This document shows positions 62,583 through 64,000 of a stretch of 64,000 bases of DNA, in pieces. The stretch is from Parus major. Lineage: Eukaryota > Chordata > Aves > Passeriformes > Paridae. The position numbers were made by a program, and so were the translations under genes. The notes beneath the pieces are model-generated. The model was not told the origin of the DNA. It was given only the letters and a program-made list of their open reading frames with translations, and searched no databases. The stretch is taken from contig NC_031792.1 of assembly GCF_001522545.3 (NCBI RefSeq), positions 248,001 through 312,000 of the forward strand, written 5' to 3'. Within the stretch, counting starts at the first letter, position 1. Every line of letters starts with the position of its first letter.

Positions 62583-64000
62583 ACTTTATTGGTTGTTTTT
62601 TTGTTTTCTAACTGCAGATTCAAGGTATACAACTGAACATTGCTATTTTCCTTATGAGACTTATAAATAAAAATACAAAAAATGTTCACTACAAAAAAAT
62701 CTACCGTTAGTAGGATGTAAAAAATATTCTCTTTGCTATAGAAGGCACGAACTTCACTTAGTGACACATGGAGAGAAAAAAACCTGCAGCAGTATATTCT
62801 TCTTTTTTTTTTTTTGTCTTTTTTTTTTTCCTCTGTCAGAAACACTGAAGTCTTACAAAGAAATGCATCTGAATCTACACAGAACGAAGGCAGATGCAGA
62901 GAGCTGCAACTAGGAGACACCACAACTGGGTTTTTTTTTTTTTTTTCTTTTTCTTTATTTTTCAGGAAACTTTTAGCTAACGGCATCTGTGGCTAGAGGA
63001 CAGAAAGAGGACTCGCAAGCAGAACCGCAGGGGAGCAAACGGTGAGACAGGAAAAGTCGTACAAAAAATAGGAGCCGATAGATACTCTGAGAAAACCAAA
63101 GGGGAACTTGGGCACCTTCTGCGCCCAGGCTCAGAGAGGTGCTGAGGTAGACGGAACGAGGACAGCGACGGACCCGAACCACGAGCGGCAACACAGAGCA
63201 ACGGGACGGGCAGGCGGGCGCTCACAACACTGACAACAAGCCAGGGGAGAGGGAGCCCGGGACCACGGGGCCCCGTGCGGCGCTTGGTCCTCACTGCTAT
63301 GATACACATATATATACTTATATATATATATATGGAGGGGTGGCGGGGGCTGCGCCACGGCCAACAGTGCGGGGACGTGCGCCCGGGGTACAGCAGCATC
63401 ACTCCAACGCTGACCCCAACACTGTTGCAGTGGGGGCTGTGTCTCTGAGGGAGAGGGATGGTGAGATGGAAGGGGAGGTTAAAGCAAAAAAAAAAAAAAA
63501 AAGCCACATGAGCTCGGCCACGTGCTCCGTGGCACCCATGTCTGGCAGTGCCAGGACACCACGGGGACCTGCCGTGCACACGCCAAAAATTGCAGCAACT
63601 TTCTGTGTGAAAGAACTGTTTTCTTTTTTTAATGTTTTTCTGTTTTTTTCTTAGGCACAACAATTAAACGAGCCGTTCTCCACAGTCACATCCCAGATTG
63701 TACAGCAGCGGTGTCCGCCCTGCACAGAGCAGCAATGCTCCCGTGCGCAGAGGCACACACACGTGCAAAGCCGGACTGGGGCGCGAGGGAGGATGCTGCT
63801 CCCACAGCCGTATCCCTGCTTGGCACCAGGAGAGGTGGGAAGAGCACCCCAAACCCAGAGGGGCCATCAGTGTCCCTCCAAACTGTATCCAGACACTGTT
63901 CCCCCCCCTCCCCAGCCCCTTTCCCCCCCTTTTCACCCAAACGCAGCAAAATGACAAAAAAAGAGCCACGGGATGGACCCACCAAGCCCGAGGCTGCGCA
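62583..64000 (-). other. Probable 3' UTR of an unidentified minus-strand gene
   Basis: Minus-strand AATAAA at 62,583-62,588 is preceded (in sense) by AT-rich DNA typical of 3' UTR ends, with homopolymer A runs and a TA repeat at about 63,304-63,334. No coding exon is visible before the right edge. Human HTR3A is followed by ZBTB16, but that gene is on the same strand as HTR3A, so orientation argues against a direct match. Confidence 0.4.
63304..63334. repeat. (TA)n microsatellite
   Basis: TATATATA run with one CT interruption, within the probable 3' UTR at the right edge. Confidence 0.85.

Noticed and set aside
62471..62986. 171-codon minus-strand frame with poly-Lys
   Set aside because: It crosses poly(T) runs and the AATAAA signal, and looks like 3' UTR.
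62583..64000. Calling the right-edge transcript ZBTB16
   Set aside because: Strand is opposite to that expected from human order, and no coding sequence is visible to confirm it.

Overview
This is vertebrate nuclear DNA, almost certainly from a bird. It has long intron-split genes with GT/AG junctions, CpG-island promoters, AATAAA polyadenylation signals, two decayed copies of the avian CR1 retroposon 3' end, and proteins that line up clearly with vertebrate orthologues. There is no prokaryotic feature. It resembles the avian counterpart of human 11q23 (inference).

Layout from left to right. 1-5,221: intron 1 of KMT2A (minus strand). 5,222-5,560: KMT2A coding exon 1, with its CpG island and promoter continuing to about 6,260. 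8,358-9,439: ATP5MG (minus, 3 exons). 10,185-19,982: UBE4A (minus, 19 coding exons). 21,619-23,667: a GIRK-type inward-rectifier potassium channel (minus, 3 coding exons). 25,930-26,604: CLDN25 (plus, single exon). 29,254 to about 49,900: USP28 (minus, 25 visible coding exons; the first exon is probably inside a 325-base run of N at 49,589-49,913). 54,910-60,064: HTR3A (plus, 9 exons). 62,583-64,000: probable 3' UTR of an unidentified minus-strand gene that enters from the right.

The genes form two linkage blocks that are about 4.5 Mb apart in human: KMT2A/ATP5MG/UBE4A, and CLDN25/USP28/HTR3A. Here they are adjacent, and a GIRK-type channel gene sits at the junction. I see neither the CD3 genes that flank human UBE4A nor HTR3B, which in human lies between USP28 and HTR3A. 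The genes are not one pathway. They cover chromatin (KMT2A), ATP synthase (ATP5MG), ubiquitin addition and removal (UBE4A, USP28), tight junctions (CLDN25) and ion channels (the Kir channel and HTR3A). Exon boundaries were assigned by eye from splice sites. Reading phase was checked across all exons of UBE4A, USP28, HTR3A, ATP5MG and the Kir gene, and it closes.

The least expected items are the Kir channel (a roughly 190-residue N-terminus, an arginine just before TIGYG, and no counterpart in the human interval) and a degenerate repeat of about 30 bp with a GCATARC-N10-ATGCRGG core in the KMT2A promoter.
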